A stretch of 64,000 nt of DNA. Source: Lingula anatina. Taxonomy: Eukaryota; Brachiopoda; Lingulata; Lingulida; Lingulidae. This document shows, piece by piece, positions 1 through 14,259 of the stretch (its first letter is position 1; each line of letters opens with the position of its first letter). Where the stretch lies: positions 72,656 to 136,655 of the forward strand of contig NW_019775676.1 in the NCBI RefSeq assembly GCF_001039355.2. Reading direction: 5' to 3'. The notes under the pieces were generated by a model that did not search any database, had not been told where the DNA came from, and saw nothing but the letters and a program-made list of their open reading frames with translations. Both the position numbers and the translations under genes were made by a program.

Positions 1-173
1 CCCCCCCCTGAAGCCCCCCCCCCCTCTAAATCCGCCACTAATATTATTTGCGAACATACTCCATGTGGAAGCCGTGTGCCCTCAATATTGGTGTGTGCGT
101 CTAATATTTGAAAGCAGTACCAAGACTTGCACTGTTTAGGCCCACGTATATCGTACACAGGTTCTGACTTTAC

Positions 174-1750
174 CTGTGGCTGGATCGCTGTATGACAGAG
201 TTCCAATTAGTTTGTCACGATTCACACGACGAAGAACGTCCTTCACTGCATCGTTCTTGTGATGCCTCAGCAGCATTGCAGCTACAGAACTCACGTGCAT
301 ACCTTAAGTAATAAATAAATAAATGAATGAATTAACAAATAAACATACAAATTAAGTAACTAATATTTTAATATAATTAATTTAGTCAAACTAAAATACA
401 TTGTTAATTTAATTGTTTTAGTATGGCGTTTGAAATCTTCGGTTGAGTATAAAGGATCTGCTTAATATTCAAATAATGTGGTTTTCATATTTCTTATTTC
501 ACTCATTACCAAGAACAAGGCTTATACCCATGATTTCATAACCAATGGCACCACAATCAACAGTCTATTATTAGGTAATAACAATTAGTGACTGAAATGA
601 GACCATTGTGTTACCATATGTACTCACAATACACCATCGCCGTACTGGGACATCCGTATCTGGCGATTGTTTCCGTTACCATAGCAGCACACACGTGGTT
701 TTCACCCAGCCCGCCAAGTTCTTTCGGTACGATCAATCCCAGAAGGCCTAGCGAGGTAAGGGCGTCCATGTTGGCTCTTGGAAATGCATAGGTTTCGTCA
801 GATATTATCTAAATGAGAAGAACTTAATACTTTCACATTTGGGATGCCTTAATTTGTAAAGCTGAATACCAACAGTAGTACAAGGTGTGTGGATTTAATC
901 TTACATGACCTAAACACGTACCCTCCTCTCTTCCGTAAAATATTGAAAAATAATACTAGGTGATTGAAAATTTATAAGAAAACGATTGGAATGCCTTATT
1001 AATCAAAAGGTTCGTAGGACCTCATGAAAGAGGCGAAAAAGGGCAAGAAAAACGTTTTACGACGAAAGCGGCATTCGAGAAATGTAGATGTGTTAATGTC
1101 ACTAACGCAGTGCAAATGCAAATGTAGTCCCGGTGATGCGTGACCAGCTGCATTATTTATTATATATCCTGGCCTAAGGACATTTATTATGTATCCTGGC
1201 CTAAGGACATATATTCATCCAGTCTTTGGAAACATACAAGTGAGTGCGCGACTAAAATATGTAAAGATTTTAGGAAACCGCAGATGGCTAAAAGCCTATA
1301 AACTAGCGTGAGAATAATGGTGTGGTAGCACTGCGGAGCAAAAACATGTCGATCGCTCGAAGGTAGACGAGGATAATAAATTAATGAAAGCATCAGTAAA
1401 TTCTGAAACTAACAGCTAGATGAAATGTTATTAAAGAGAAAGTGTACAATTAAATGGTTTTGCAAGGTATTCAATCGAACTTATTAAACAAAGAAATGTC
1501 TTCAGTTCTTTATGAAAATCATATGCTTAGCTTATGTTTTTAGAACTGGTGATAAATGATTCTTCTCATATGAGGGTGCATATCCAAAAGACTTTTTCTT
1601 AGAATGTTTTTAGCCTTGCATATTGAGGTTTAAATAATAATTTGTCCTTAGATCTTAACGTGCAATTCTGTGCATTTTTGGTACGTTTGTGTACGATCCC
1701 CTGGTTTTGGCTTCTTCTGACTGTATTTACAACGAAAAAATTTATACATG

Positions 1751-1791
<41 letters not shown>

Positions 1792-2054
1792 ACTGATGCA
1801 CGTACTGAAACCTGGCACTAGTCTTGAGGAAGAGCCTTGTTACGCAGTCAAACGTGCAAATGCTTATGTGTGCATGCGCGTTGGTGTGAAATTTCACATA
1901 AGAAACTTACAGCATTTGGACGCAAGGTAGTGCGACACAGCTCTATCAGCTTCTTCTGAATCTCCCTTTGTCCCTCCGTCAAGTCCCAGAGAGGGTCGTA
2001 GTCGGTCCCTATTCCCCAGAAAGGGCGGTTTCCCCACATTTTTTCGGAAGACAT
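174..2054 (-). CDS. Gene 1: acyl-CoA dehydrogenase/reductase fusion, 5' exons only (partial at window edge)
   Basis: Minus strand. Exon 1 is 1911-2054 (144 nt, ATG at 2054), exon 2 is 628-808 (181 nt), exon 3 is 174-302 (129 nt); all have GT donors and AG acceptors and join in frame. Lengths and phases equal those of complete gene 2, so exons 4-11 are expected to the left of base 1. Exon 1 reads MSSEKMWGNRPFWGIG followed by an LTEGQREIQ helix typical of the acyl-CoA dehydrogenase (ACAD) N-terminal domain. Exon 2 carries LGLLGLIVPKELGGLGENH, the usual ACAD helix-turn region. Exon 3 ends in SDPATG, at the start of the ACAD beta domain. No frameshift or stop is seen. It lies 2.1 kb beyond the 3' end of gene 2 in the same orientation, so the two are head-to-tail tandem duplicates. 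No mitochondrial presequence is evident. Family known; substrate unknown. Confidence 0.85.
1755..1790. repeat. (TG)18 microsatellite in gene 1 intron 1
   Basis: Uninterrupted TG dinucleotide run inside the 809-1910 intron. Open frames through it (poly Thr-His, Val-Cys) are artefacts. Confidence 0.95.
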
Positions 2055-4135
2055 CTCTAGCTGAGGGATATTACTCCGATCACTGGATGCAGTGTGCCGC
2101 AGACGGACGCGAAGGGACGAGACTAATGTGCTGTATCAACCACTGCTGAAATATTTTTGTCATTGGTTACGCGTTCTTGATTTCAAGGACATCGCCTTTG
2201 GCAACGTTATTTAAGGACATTTATTAAAGTTAATCGGATGTTGGTGCAGACCTAATATCCATTAATTCAAGATATACATGGGTGTTTTCTGAACTTGGAT
2301 TGGGGAATGATATTAACAGGTCTTTGTCGTTTTGCCGAACCGTGTATTTTTTATTGCTAACGTTACGTTGCAATACGAAGGGGGGTTTGGGGTGACAAAT
2401 GGGCCTACAAAACTTATTTAAACTTATAAATGTTTAATTTTAAAATTTAAGACGCCACTTGTAAAAAATAGTCCACAATATAATAGTTCTAATATTAAAA
2501 ACGCTAATGGAATGCTATTGAAGAAAGTTGCCTACATTAAACATGTACATGACTTCTTATTTTAATTAATTGCTAGCGCTGCGCCTATGATCATTTATTC
2601 TAAATATTTGTGGTCGTTTTTAAATTGGGAATTTAGGAGCGGAAATGGCGATATTTGAGAAGTTCTATTGCTTTGCTCTAGAGTTTTGTTTTTTTTTTTC
2701 TCACTTTCTGACTAAAATACATTTTACGAGGGTTACGATCACAAAATTAATAGCATTCGTAAGTCTTAGTCGTGCTCTGATTTTGTCACATAAAAATATA
2801 TTTGCATGCACACCTTTCACATTCGCTACCACTTGGGGATAGGTTTTTGGTATACCATTGACATCAGTAGCAGGGAGCCACTCTGCGTGGTTGCCGACAA
2901 ATGATATAAAGTGGATATACCGTGACACAAGTCTTACGTCTCACAAGTCTCACGTCACTTTCAAAAATGTGTCATCAATGTGGTAAAATCTTCCAGGTCC
3001 CTCGCCTTGATGTAGCATCTTGTTACGTACCTTTTAAATGGTTTTAATTAAGTGCACTTTAGTGAGCTTACTTCGAACCTGTTGTTATTGCATAGATGGG
3101 GTAAATAGAATGGGGTGTGGACACAGTAACGACCCTTCATTGGTCTCAATTTTTTTGCAAGTACTTCAGACAGTTACATAAATTCGAAAACCTATTGGAG
3201 ACAGATATAAAGTGGTGAAGACCAAGAGAGACGACCGGGGAGACTATCAAGATCACTTGGACAGCACCTTTCATCCCCAGGGGGAACCCTGCGACCACCT
3301 CGTTGCGTGACTAATTTATTATTATTATTATTTAACATATATATTTAAAAAATGTCGATTGTAAACAATACAACACTGAACTACTGATTTCTCTAGCACA
3401 CATACACACAAACAGGCCTTCAACAATGACATTCGAGCACGTGTTTCGGAACCGCGAATTTTATACAAATTTTTGCATGCAGATGGTGTCACCTCCTGGC
3501 TATGTTGGACCTACAGCTGGAATAATTGACCGATGCCGAAAGCACATTGTACTTTAATACGATTGACTTAAAATCATATAGTTTTACCTCTGCAATCTCT
3601 TTATTCAATACATAAAAATGTTGTTATGTGCGTTTGGAAAGTATATAGGCCGAGGGAACCCTCTAAAATATGGGTCAATATCCCAAAATACATGATTTAA
3701 TACAAATAAAATGTTAGCATATGCTCATCCTGCATACAAAGTCACCCTGAGTAAAATATTTGATTACTAATTTACTTTTTGTATAGTTGTGTTTTTTAAT
3801 CAAAAGTTAGAAAATAAGCATGCAGTAAATTCAATAATTTCGTGTCTGTCATGTCTCTTTCATCAAGGAAAATGCTTCGTATATATAGGCACGTAACTTC
3901 TGGCTAAGGACACTATTGGTGTAGATATGACACAAGCAAATATCTAAAACATCGGTGGCACCTCCATCCTCCCCGAACCATGTAGACATGTTTATACAGA
4001 GGCAAAGAGCTGAGACTTGGTGGCTATATGTACACAACCTCAGCAACAGAGAAAACACTGGGGGCCATATCACCAGACTGACAAAACGTGTTAGAAAGAA
4101 ACGGGACGCCCATATACAGCAAAGTCTTGCGTGTT
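2055..4135. other. Intergenic spacer between gene 2 (3' end) and gene 1 (5' end)
   Basis: AT-rich. The part at 2215-2530 is homologous to 14690-15270 upstream of gene 2, so the tandem gene duplication carried promoter-side DNA with it. No TATA box is evident just upstream of the gene 1 ATG. A possible minus-strand AATAAA for gene 2 lies at 3600-3605, 531 nt past its stop. An (ATT)n tract near 3315 follows a short coding-like stretch I could not identify. Confidence 0.6.
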
Positions 4136-7100
4136 TTAGCAGTGGTCTTCGGACAGTTTGGCTTTCCGTCCGAACACAGAACGAAGCAACTCAACACCAA
4201 ATGGCCCATAGATGTAGATGTCCTCGCTCTTGTACTGCAAGCCGTACAAAACATCCAGAATTGTGATGACAACATTAGTGCCAGAGCAGATGATGAATTT
4301 TACTTTCTTCCCGTTGGCTACAGGCAAGCACGGTTTCAACGAATCGGAATCGATCAATCCTTCAAGCCCGGACCATTTATCATCTGCTTCTGAAACACAG
4401 AATGTGGTCGTCAAGCGCTCGTCGTCTTCAGTGTAACTTGCAAGCTCGTCACGACAAAGGAGGTGGTCTGGTGTTTTAGCGTGGTAGAAGAATGACACGC
4501 GAGTTTTGTCGGATTTATTCTTTGCAACGGTTCGAAACAATTGTATGGCAGGCGTGGCGCTGACTCCAGTCGCAATCAGAACCAACTGATCCAGTTTCCC
4601 GGGTTCGTACTCAAAACCACCACATGGACCGTGGCACTCCATGGTGTCTCCTGTAAAGACAAAATAAATTATTCATGTAAAAGACCCTCCTTTATACTCC
4701 AACACATTACTAAAAACATCATATGTTAGTGAAAGCATACGTTGAAACAGCATTGGCTTTATTGGTGAACATTATTTTTTCCATGGGCTCAAAAGTTTTG
4801 ATGTGGGTGAACCTGTTTTTGTGATGAGATTGTAATCAACATTTGATAAAACAGTTTTACATCATTTACCTATTTTCATCGCTTGAATGGCTTTGGAGAA
4901 TAAACCGTGAGTCTCCAGGCGCATCCCAAACTCCATCACGCCGTAGTCAGAGGGTACAGACAGAGGTGACAGGTAGCGGTCATTACTTTTCCCATTCACA
5001 TCAATCCGGGCCTGCACGTACTGGCCTGGCATGCACCCAGAATGCATTTCGGCATTAGGGAGGGCGAATTTCAGACGCACGATGTTGTCAACTTCGTTGG
5101 TGCGTTCAATAAGCTTCAGCGGGACAAAAGCGTCTGTTTTTAACCCCGGCAGGTGCGTTTTCCCGTCGACTCCTTTCAGGGCGCCCACGTGCTTTGGTGA
5201 CCTTGCTGAGAAAGGGTCGTCGAAGTTGATGTCTTGGTTTGGTTCTGCACCGGTGCCCCCACTCTCCTGCAGAGCAATCTCTCGAAGCAGACGCTCTGAA
5301 AGAGCTTTCTTGTCCTCAATGTTCAGTTTCTTAATCTCTGCATTTAGGACGCGTTTATGAGAATGTTGGACCCTAAATCATAATAACATCAAATTTTTGT
5401 ATTAAATATAACACAGCTACTAACTTCAACATAACATAACATAATTACACATATAAGGTATTGCTTATCACAGATTTTACATTATAAGTTACTAAAAATT
5501 GAACCCCCCCCCAAAAAACTTTTTCATTTCTTTAGATGTTTAAAACAATCACTGCTATGCTTTTTAAATTCATGTAAAATAATCTGGTGTCTATAGCTCC
5601 CCAAAAAGAAGATTTTGATACAAAGGCAATGCATGATTAAACTAATTGAATTGTCTACTTACCAGTAATCCAGTGCGTCCATCCCCAAAAGAGAGGTTTG
5701 TCCAATCCACCCACGTGTCACCTCGTTACTCGGACCCATCACCCATCCCGCCTTGGCGTCTCGGAGAAGACGCTCCAGACCTGAAAACGAATGCATGTGT
5801 AATGTAATCAACGTATTGTATACAAGATATCTATAAACAGAGATGAGTGCCATCTGCCTCGTTATTTCACGTCATTTTATCCAGCGTCAAACCATCCGCC
5901 ATCGAGTAGACGCTCAACTATGACATCATCAGCTATGTAAAGTGGCAGGTGACTTACTATCGTAGGTACTTTTAGTATTAGATTTTTAAGCTTAATAAAA
6001 TCATATCGATTCACACTGCTGCATATGAAAAAATACTTGGACTATTATAAAGCGTTTTGTCTGTGACTTTGCCGATAATGTTTTCACTTATAAAACCAGG
6101 TATCTGTAGCCCAATAAATAAATAGATGAATTTATAAATGAGTGATTAGCAAAAGGAATAAATAAATAATTGCAAATATATATTCTATCCTCTATCATTT
6201 AATATTGTGTATATATTCCTTCAGAGGTTATAATAGACTTGTGAACAATTGGCATCTCAACACAGATAAATTCATATTGGTATCTCTTTTTCTCAGCATA
6301 TTTTTACTTTTTTATGTTTGGTCTACACGCAGAGCCTTCCGTCCTAACGTTTGACTCTTTTAAAAACTTAAAAGTTTTTGGCATTTCATCACCTCATGTT
6401 AAAGCGCACCGTGTTAATAAAGGAAAACGTAATATCTTACCGAGCTCTGTCTTGTACCCGGCCCCGCCACACACATGTAACATGGTGTCGGAAACCTCAT
6501 TCACGTTTTTAGCCGACATGAATTTCAGCTGCCAGCCCCAGTGTAAAAATCCAAACCTAAAGTAAATTTCATATGGTGATTTTACCTCCGCCTAATTAAA
6601 ATACATGTATACATGCTGACATTACAAGGCGACCGTTTTCCACGCAAATTTTTACATTAAATGTACAACTTTGCCAAAACGGAATATAAGCTTAAAAATG
6701 GCATGGACTTTCAGACCAATAATTTTGTCCATGTTTACAAATAAAAAGGGAACTGCATAGTTTTACAGATTATGTCTGCTTTTAAACGTTTGGTTTATGT
6801 TTTAAATCAACACTAAATTGATTAAATTATACTACTTTGGAATTATCTTGTACTGACCTAGGAATAATCTTGGGTCTAAAAGGACAGATTTAAGGGATTT
6901 AGCCGTTTTGTGAAATCGGCCCGGGCTATATTGGAATGAATGTGCTGAGATTTAGTTTGGCTTCACCAATGACGTTGAAGAGCCCAATGGGACAGAATTA
7001 TTTTTAGCAATCCCATTAGAAGAGAGAATCGCTAAAAGACACTTCAAATATGTTTACGCTGACGCGCATTCAAATCAAACAATTGCAACGAAGTCAATTT

Positions 7101-10100
7101 TGAGAAAAAAATATATTTGGCAAATAATTACGCCTGGAAGATCCCATTTTTTCTGCTGACCGCAGATTACAGGTGGTATGACGTGGTGCTATAACGGGAA
7201 AGCTACCGGATCTATTCAAGTTACGTCACTTTTTATATATAAGATTGCCCATAACGTTCCTAATTAGATTATTTCAGACGCTGTTATTTTCATTTTGTTT
7301 TACAATGAGTTTACGTTTGACTCCACCCGTGACGTTATAGAGCCAAAGCGGTTCACAAATTGGCGATTTTAGTTGTTAGTATCAATACGTCCACCATGGA
7401 GTTGCCCCCGGGTACTGTATGAATACAGATTTGATAAGCAAGATCAATGACCATCCCCGATTAAGTTTCATTTTCAAGAATATAAAGCAAAGAGAAAAGA
7501 AATATAATTGACGACGCAGACTTGATGATAATGACGAGCAATAATTTGTTGTCAAAATCAGTCACTAGTTCTAAACTATACCAGATTTTTATGCAAAAGG
7601 TAATTTGCTCGGATAAACGAGAGCCTGCATTCGTTTCCGATTGTGGGACCAGCTCGTTGTTGTGGTAAAGCTGACATGCGTCACCTGGGATTTGAACTCG
7701 TGACTTTGCGTTACCATGGTTTGCTGACGGCATGGTATACTTTGCAACGAAGCACACTACTGACTGCGCCGTGACTGACCCTACCACCCTCCTTATGTGC
7801 GAGTTACCTCTTATAGCATTCAAACGAATTTTTAGAAATTATTTTGAGCCCAAAAGATCACGTTGAATATCTTAGGATTCGAACCCGCACGTATAGCTGT
7901 CTACTCATATCCATGCCGGCAGAGTTACCACGGGGCCAGAGAAGCTTCGTTGGTAGGACTCGGATCAAATGGAAACTTTTTACTTTCAGCGGGTGACGTA
8001 AGCTCGCCCTTTTGTGTATAGGTAGTTAAATACGTTCTGAGCGTTGCATATGGCCACGGTCAAATTAAAATACCCTTTTTCTGCAATTATAACTTTATCT
8101 GAAGAGAGATGATATGTCAAATCATTGGCACTGATACATATATACTGGTAGTTTTAAATATATGATTTGAAGAAATATCAAAGGGTATCTTTTCTCATCT
8201 CTCGAAATGGTTCATTTGAGCAGATTTTGTCTGCTATATTTCTTTGCTATATACATGTATAACCTGGTCGTATTCCTTAACCCTCATTTAAATAGTTATG
8301 CAATTGCAAGCGCAGCAGCGATACGTCATTATAACATATATCATATGGTGGGCTTAAACGGACTGGGGGATACATAAATAGGCCGGTTTGACGTGAAGGT
8401 ATGGTTTAAAGCCTGTTTGTGGCTGACGCGATGGTTAATTCCGTTTATTCTTTGGTATGTGGATTTACTTTGAGTCGTATGAGAAACGTTACTAGTGATT
8501 TAGTGAGAATTTACGCTCACGTATTAAGTTACTATACGAATAGTTGACATTAGTTTAAAAATACAAAAGAAATTATTAAAAAGTATCGTTACTAATTAGG
8601 TTAAAACCAAAAGGCAAACCAAACTCACATTTTTATTTGAAAAATTTACTAGTTTACTAGTTTATAGTTGCCATCAACGAGTATTAGATAACCCAAAGAA
8701 CCTACGAATAGCTATTTATTTAAAAGTCGAAAGAACTACCATGTAACCAAATACGTAAGCAACATATCCAATACCGAACTCATCTACACTGCAATATCAT
8801 ACCTTGGTTTCAGTGTCAGATCTTTATGCATACTCCAATCATTGTTATTGGTGACTTTGTCGTAACCTCGTGCCACGTGGAACACCATAGAACGACAGGC
8901 GTTCGTAGACGCTATGCTCTCGCCGAAGTAATCCTAAGATGATACAGATGGTTTATAAATTAGGTAGATCAGACCCCATTAACGTTAACAAACGGTTGTT
9001 ACATAAAGCCGAAATTTGTCATTTCAATAACCGAATTAAAATAAATGACTTGAACCAATATTTCATGGACTAATTTCATAAATGCAAGGTCGAACTACAG
9101 GTATATACTTTAAGCAACCTTTACTTTTTAATTAAAATTTCATCATCGTAACACTACTAATAAGTATACCAATGCTCCTTCTATCACCATATTTGAACTT
9201 AGAAATCCGTCTTAATCCGTTTAGAGCTGTTACTACTATAGTACTTCAGCAGTACAAATAACCATCTTATGTAAAGACTTTAATGTGTGAAATGATATTG
9301 ATCGTTTTTCTTCTACAGGGTATCTACGTTACCTGAATGGCTGGATAGTCACAAATACGTAATCCGGTGTCAGCGTGACGTTTGTCCACCACGTGTTTTT
9401 TGGCTACGTCAATGCAGCCCATAGCAATCCCGCACCAACAGGATGACGACAGCAACAGGAAGTAAGGGTCCACAGTCTCGTCGTTGGAATCAGCTCCATC
9501 ACCTGAGAGAAATAATCCTGGCTTAGTTTACGTTCTTGTTAATTATATTAACTCCAGGCTTCTTTCCATAATTTCTAAATTTTAAAACAAATTGATATTT
9601 TGTATATTGAAATGTACAGGATTGTTAATGTTCAGTGACGCTACATTATGCAGACTGATAAACAAACCTGTAACAAGTGTTTGACTATATAATAGCTTGT
9701 GGCACTTATTTGATATACTGCACCTAATGGTCCAATGAGACGGTCCTGCTTCAGAACGCCCTCTGTTATCAGCACACCTGACTGGTTACCATGGAGACCA
9801 AGTGCTTTCCAATCGTCAGTATGGGCACGGATCTCATCCTGGACAAATTATTAGAAAGAAATGAGAATATACATAGTCATATGGTGATTCTGCAAACACG
9901 TGCTCAAACCTTTGTGACACATAAAGACATACAATTTGGGTTGCAGAAGGGGTTACGTAGAAAAAAATGCCCTGGGAATCGCTGAATTTTGCCTCATCGG
10001 CCACGAATATACACAGTGAAGCAAGGCTGACACTTGCACGATTCTGACACTTGCACGACACTTGCACGAATAGTTCACGAACAGCTCACGTATATTGCGT

Positions 10101-13100
10101 GCCCAAGGCGGCACGACACCGTCCGAATTGCGCAAACTCGTCGTTCCAATGCGGGAAGTGCGCATACTATGCGTGAACTTGTCGTGCCAGTTCGTGTCAA
10201 TGTGGACACGCATTCGTAAACTATTCGTTAGCTCGTCGTGAACTCGTCGTGAACTATGCGCGAACTAGTAGGGAACAGTGTGGGAGCCTCCCACTTCGTG
10301 CCCCAAAATGGCACGACTTGCCACGACAAAATCGGGGCCAAAAGTCGTGCAAGTGTCAGCCTTGCATAATGCACATTGAATAGATTATGCAATATATATC
10401 AACCGCCCATGTATATGCCCCCCACCCCACTTGGCAATGCCCACTTACCGGGAAAACTAAGAACACAGACAAGTTGGAATAGTCTCCACCAAAACCAGGG
10501 CTGATGGTCTGTATGACGTAGAAGTCCGCAAAACCGGCACTGGTCGTCCAGGAAGCATACTTCAGGAGTCGGAATTGACCGTCTGCCTCTTGCTGGTTTT
10601 TGGAGGAGAGAGGAAACCAAAAATGGCCGCCTGAAAGGTACGTTAGCATATAAAGCTCTTTCGACATTGGAATGTATTATATTTTGTAATTTTGGAATAT
10701 AACGGTGTGAGTCATTTTTTCTAGCTCCTTTGGGTAGTTTTTCAATAAGGACATGACTAGTTTTCAACACGGGACCGGGGAAGCATACAAGAAAGGGCAA
10801 TGGCGGGAATAAGGAATCATCGCGACTAAATCATAAACTTTTCACATCTGAATGTCAATTTATGAGCACTCTCAAAATCAACAGTATGGGTTGTAACCCG
10901 GTCCTGACTTTACCTGTGGCTGGATCGCTGTATGACAAAGTTCCAATTAGTTTATCACGATTCACACGACGAAGAACGTCCTTCACTGCATCGTTGTTGT
11001 GATGTCTCAGCAGCAGTGCAGCTAAAGAACCCACGTGCATACCTACAGTAAAAACAATTCAAAGAAATAACATTTTGTTAATCATTATGCTGCCGGTAGT
11101 TAAAAATCTGTTCAGCATGTTAAATAAACTTTTTTCTTAGTTTTCCTGATGGAAATTAGTATTAAGTTCTTTATAATGAAAGTAAAGAAAATAAAGAATC
11201 TGCTTCTTATTTATTTTACGGGTCCCTGAGGCAAATAGCGGCACAGGCATATTTAAAAAGGAAATGAAAGCACAAACACACACATCCTTATCTTTTTTCA
11301 TCTATACACTTTTTTATTTTTATGTTGCACAGCCTACCGAACATTGTATGGGTTTTAGACTCAAAGTTAATAGATTATTTATATATCATTATGTGACACG
11401 TACAAGTCCAACCATAACGGTGATATAAAGTCTTTATCTAGTTAATCAAAAAAAAAAAAAAAACATGGCTGTACTGAGACATGGTATAACCACAAGTACT
11501 CACAATACACCATTGCCGTACTGGGACATCCGTATCGGGCGATTGTTTCCGTTACCATAGCAGCACACACGTGGTTTTCACCCAGCCCGCCAAGTTCCTT
11601 CGGTATGATAAGTCCCAGAAGGCCTAGCGAGGCCAGGGCGTCCATGTTGGCTCTTGGAAATGTATACTTCTCATCAGATATTATCTAATAAGAGGACATT
11701 ATGCCATATTATTTAATGCTTATTCATTTTCGAATGTTTTACTTTTGTTCGTTCAATATCCTGTGAAAGCAATAACAAAGTATGTACATGTATGACTTGG
11801 CCTTTACATGACCATGCATGTAAAATACACGTCCTTTTAACTTTGGTAATGCCCCCTACTCCCCCAAAAAGTAATAATCATTAACATATATTTACATTAA
11901 CATATACACTGATGCTCATAAGTTAAGCAACACCCCGATTTTTTCAAAAGTTTCTTCTATCATGATCATTATTTCATTTGTTGGTGGGGTTATGCATATT
12001 TCTTTCATATTTTATAAATTACTTATTCAAATTGAATATTTCTGTTAAATATATACACAACATAGCTTATTGTAATAATCAAAATAACTTTATTAACCAA
12101 ACGGTACTAAAATATGCCAAACTATGTGTCAAAAAAGTATGCTCACACAGCAAAAAGTACGTGCTGATTAAAACAGCTAATTATGAAAAAATAAAGTTCG
12201 ATCATCTAAGAATTAGTTTTAATAAAAGAAGACTGTAGATAACAGATGATTAATCGTCTATTATGAAATAAATATCGGGTGTGCCTTCCCAGGTTTTGAA
12301 CAACAGCTTCACATTTGTCAGGAACCAAATATAGTAAAGAAAAAAGTACTAATAACACTTTTTTCTATACTATGGTTCCTGACATAAAGTACTAATAACA
12401 CTTTTTTCTATACTATGGTTCCTGACATAAAGTACTAATAACACTTTTTTCTATACTATGGTTCCTGACACATTGTCTCCTGCAACTTGCCACCAAATTC
12501 TGCCAATCTTGCTTTGAGAGCCGGTTCCATTCTTCATTTACTGCCTGCTGGACCTCTCTAATGTTTCTAACTGGAGGTTGTCTCTCATTTACTACCCTGT
12601 CAATCATATCCTAAGCATGTTATATTACATTGAGAATTGGTTAATATGCAGGCCAGTCCAAATGTGGGATACCGCGCTGTTGCAGCGCGTCTTGCACGGA
12701 CCATGCTTTCTGGATGGGCGCATTGTCCTGCACCAAAATGATTTTTCTTTCTGGATTTCCTTGAATGTGTGATTTTATGCACCCCAGTGGTATTTCGTCT
12801 CTGTATTGTTGACCAGGGCACCTCTCTTGAATGAGGTACGGTGGCAATTTTTCATTGTTTGGCTGATATGAACTGGTCCCAGTGGCATAATCGAACCAGA
12901 TATCTTCATCTCTTGCGTCGGTTAATATTATTCTACCAGAAAGAGGCTTGTCCAATACATGATGAGTTTGGCGCCATTTTGCTACCAGCTTGGCCACTTG
13001 ACTTGGTGCTACTTTTTTGTTGCCTTGCAATCTGTCTCTTTGGCACCCCAGCACGATGGCTTCCCATTATTTGCCATCTGATTACCTCGATGAGTCCTCT

Positions 13101-14215
13101 TCTAACCATTGGTTGGTCCAAAATAACAAATTGTGCCCATGAAACTAGCCAAACTGGAAACTCCTCATGGCACGGCCAAACTGTGTTTTTCGCAAGTGGG
13201 ACCCCCATTGCATATTCTGTCGTGTCCAACAGTAAACAGTACTCTAATGTCACGGTCTAGTAAGTCAAAGTAAAAATAAGAGAAATATCTAGCTATTGTA
13301 CAAATTTTGCCTCAATAAAATTTTTGGTTGCTGAGAAATTCGAGAAATAAGAAAGTGTTGCTTAACTTATGAGCATCAGTGTACATATATTAACATATAT
13401 TTGATTAATTAAGTGCGATTAATAATAAAATCATTGGTTGGAAAATCAATAAGATGAAAGAATTAAATTTCTTAACAATCAAAAGGCGCATGGGACTTCC
13501 CGGAAGAAGGGACATTTTTTTTTAAATATCGTTTTTGGAATAAAAGCGGCATTGTAGAAAGTAACTACGATATTGTCAACAATATAATCTAAAATGCGAC
13601 TGTATTTGTCACCTGATGCATTATTTGTACCACTGTATGGAAATATATTCGTTAAACATATACTGTAGTTAGATTTTGGAAGAATGCCAGCGTGTGATGG
13701 ACTAGAATGAGTTGCAAAATTGGACGAAGGACCACAGCTCGAGAGGAATATATGGAACATAAAAAACTTGTTTTGCAATAGTTTAAATGTAGTTTACTGG
13801 TGTGGATGAAAAAGAGCACGCATACACACGAACACACACACGCACACACACACACACACACACACGCATCAGAATAGCCGTAAAGATTATTTGTGAAACA
13901 CGCCTTAAGCTGAACCCCTTGACTAAAACTAAAGCTGAACCCCTTGACTAAAACTAAAACTGAACCCCTTGACCTACTTCAATGGCCAGTAAATAGGACC
14001 CTGGACGCTCTATTTAGACATCTTGTTTGGATATATACTGCATGTTGCTGCCTTTGGTCTGCAGCACTACCTTCTATATTTTACTGGGCGAACCTGAATA
14101 TAAGCATGGTGTTCTTTCCGTTAAATTAAGTTATCTCGACATTTACGTATACACGTTTTTCTTAAGTTTCTTCTGATCTTAATTACAAAGTAATGAAGGG
14201 ATAATATTCCTATTT

Positions 14216-14259
<44 letters not shown>

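Larger units (their letters stand above)
11907..13381 (-). mobile_element. Tc1/mariner transposon (1475 bp, degenerate) in gene 2 intron 1
   Basis: Bounded by 27-bp inverted repeats beginning CACTGATGCTCATAAGTTAA, at 11907-11933 and 13355-13381, and flanked on both sides by TA, the Tc1/mariner target duplication. The internal transposase runs on the minus strand and is broken (separate entry). The corresponding intron of gene 1 aligns on both sides (about 900-1080) but lacks the element, so it inserted after genes 1 and 2 separated. Confidence 0.92.

Noticed and set aside
3194-3310. Coding-like stretch (YKVVKTKRDDRGDYQDHLD..) ending in TGA before (ATT)n
   Set aside because: Unmatched to any family I know, no clear exon boundaries; could be a LINE or SINE tail, but not supportable as a gene.
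7460-7823. 120-codon minus-strand open frame in gene 2 intron 7
   Set aside because: Overlaps tRNA-like repeat sequence, with no protein-like composition.
7678-7935. Functional tRNA genes
   Set aside because: B-boxes are present, but acceptor and anticodon stems could not be paired; more likely SINE heads or tRNA pseudogenes.
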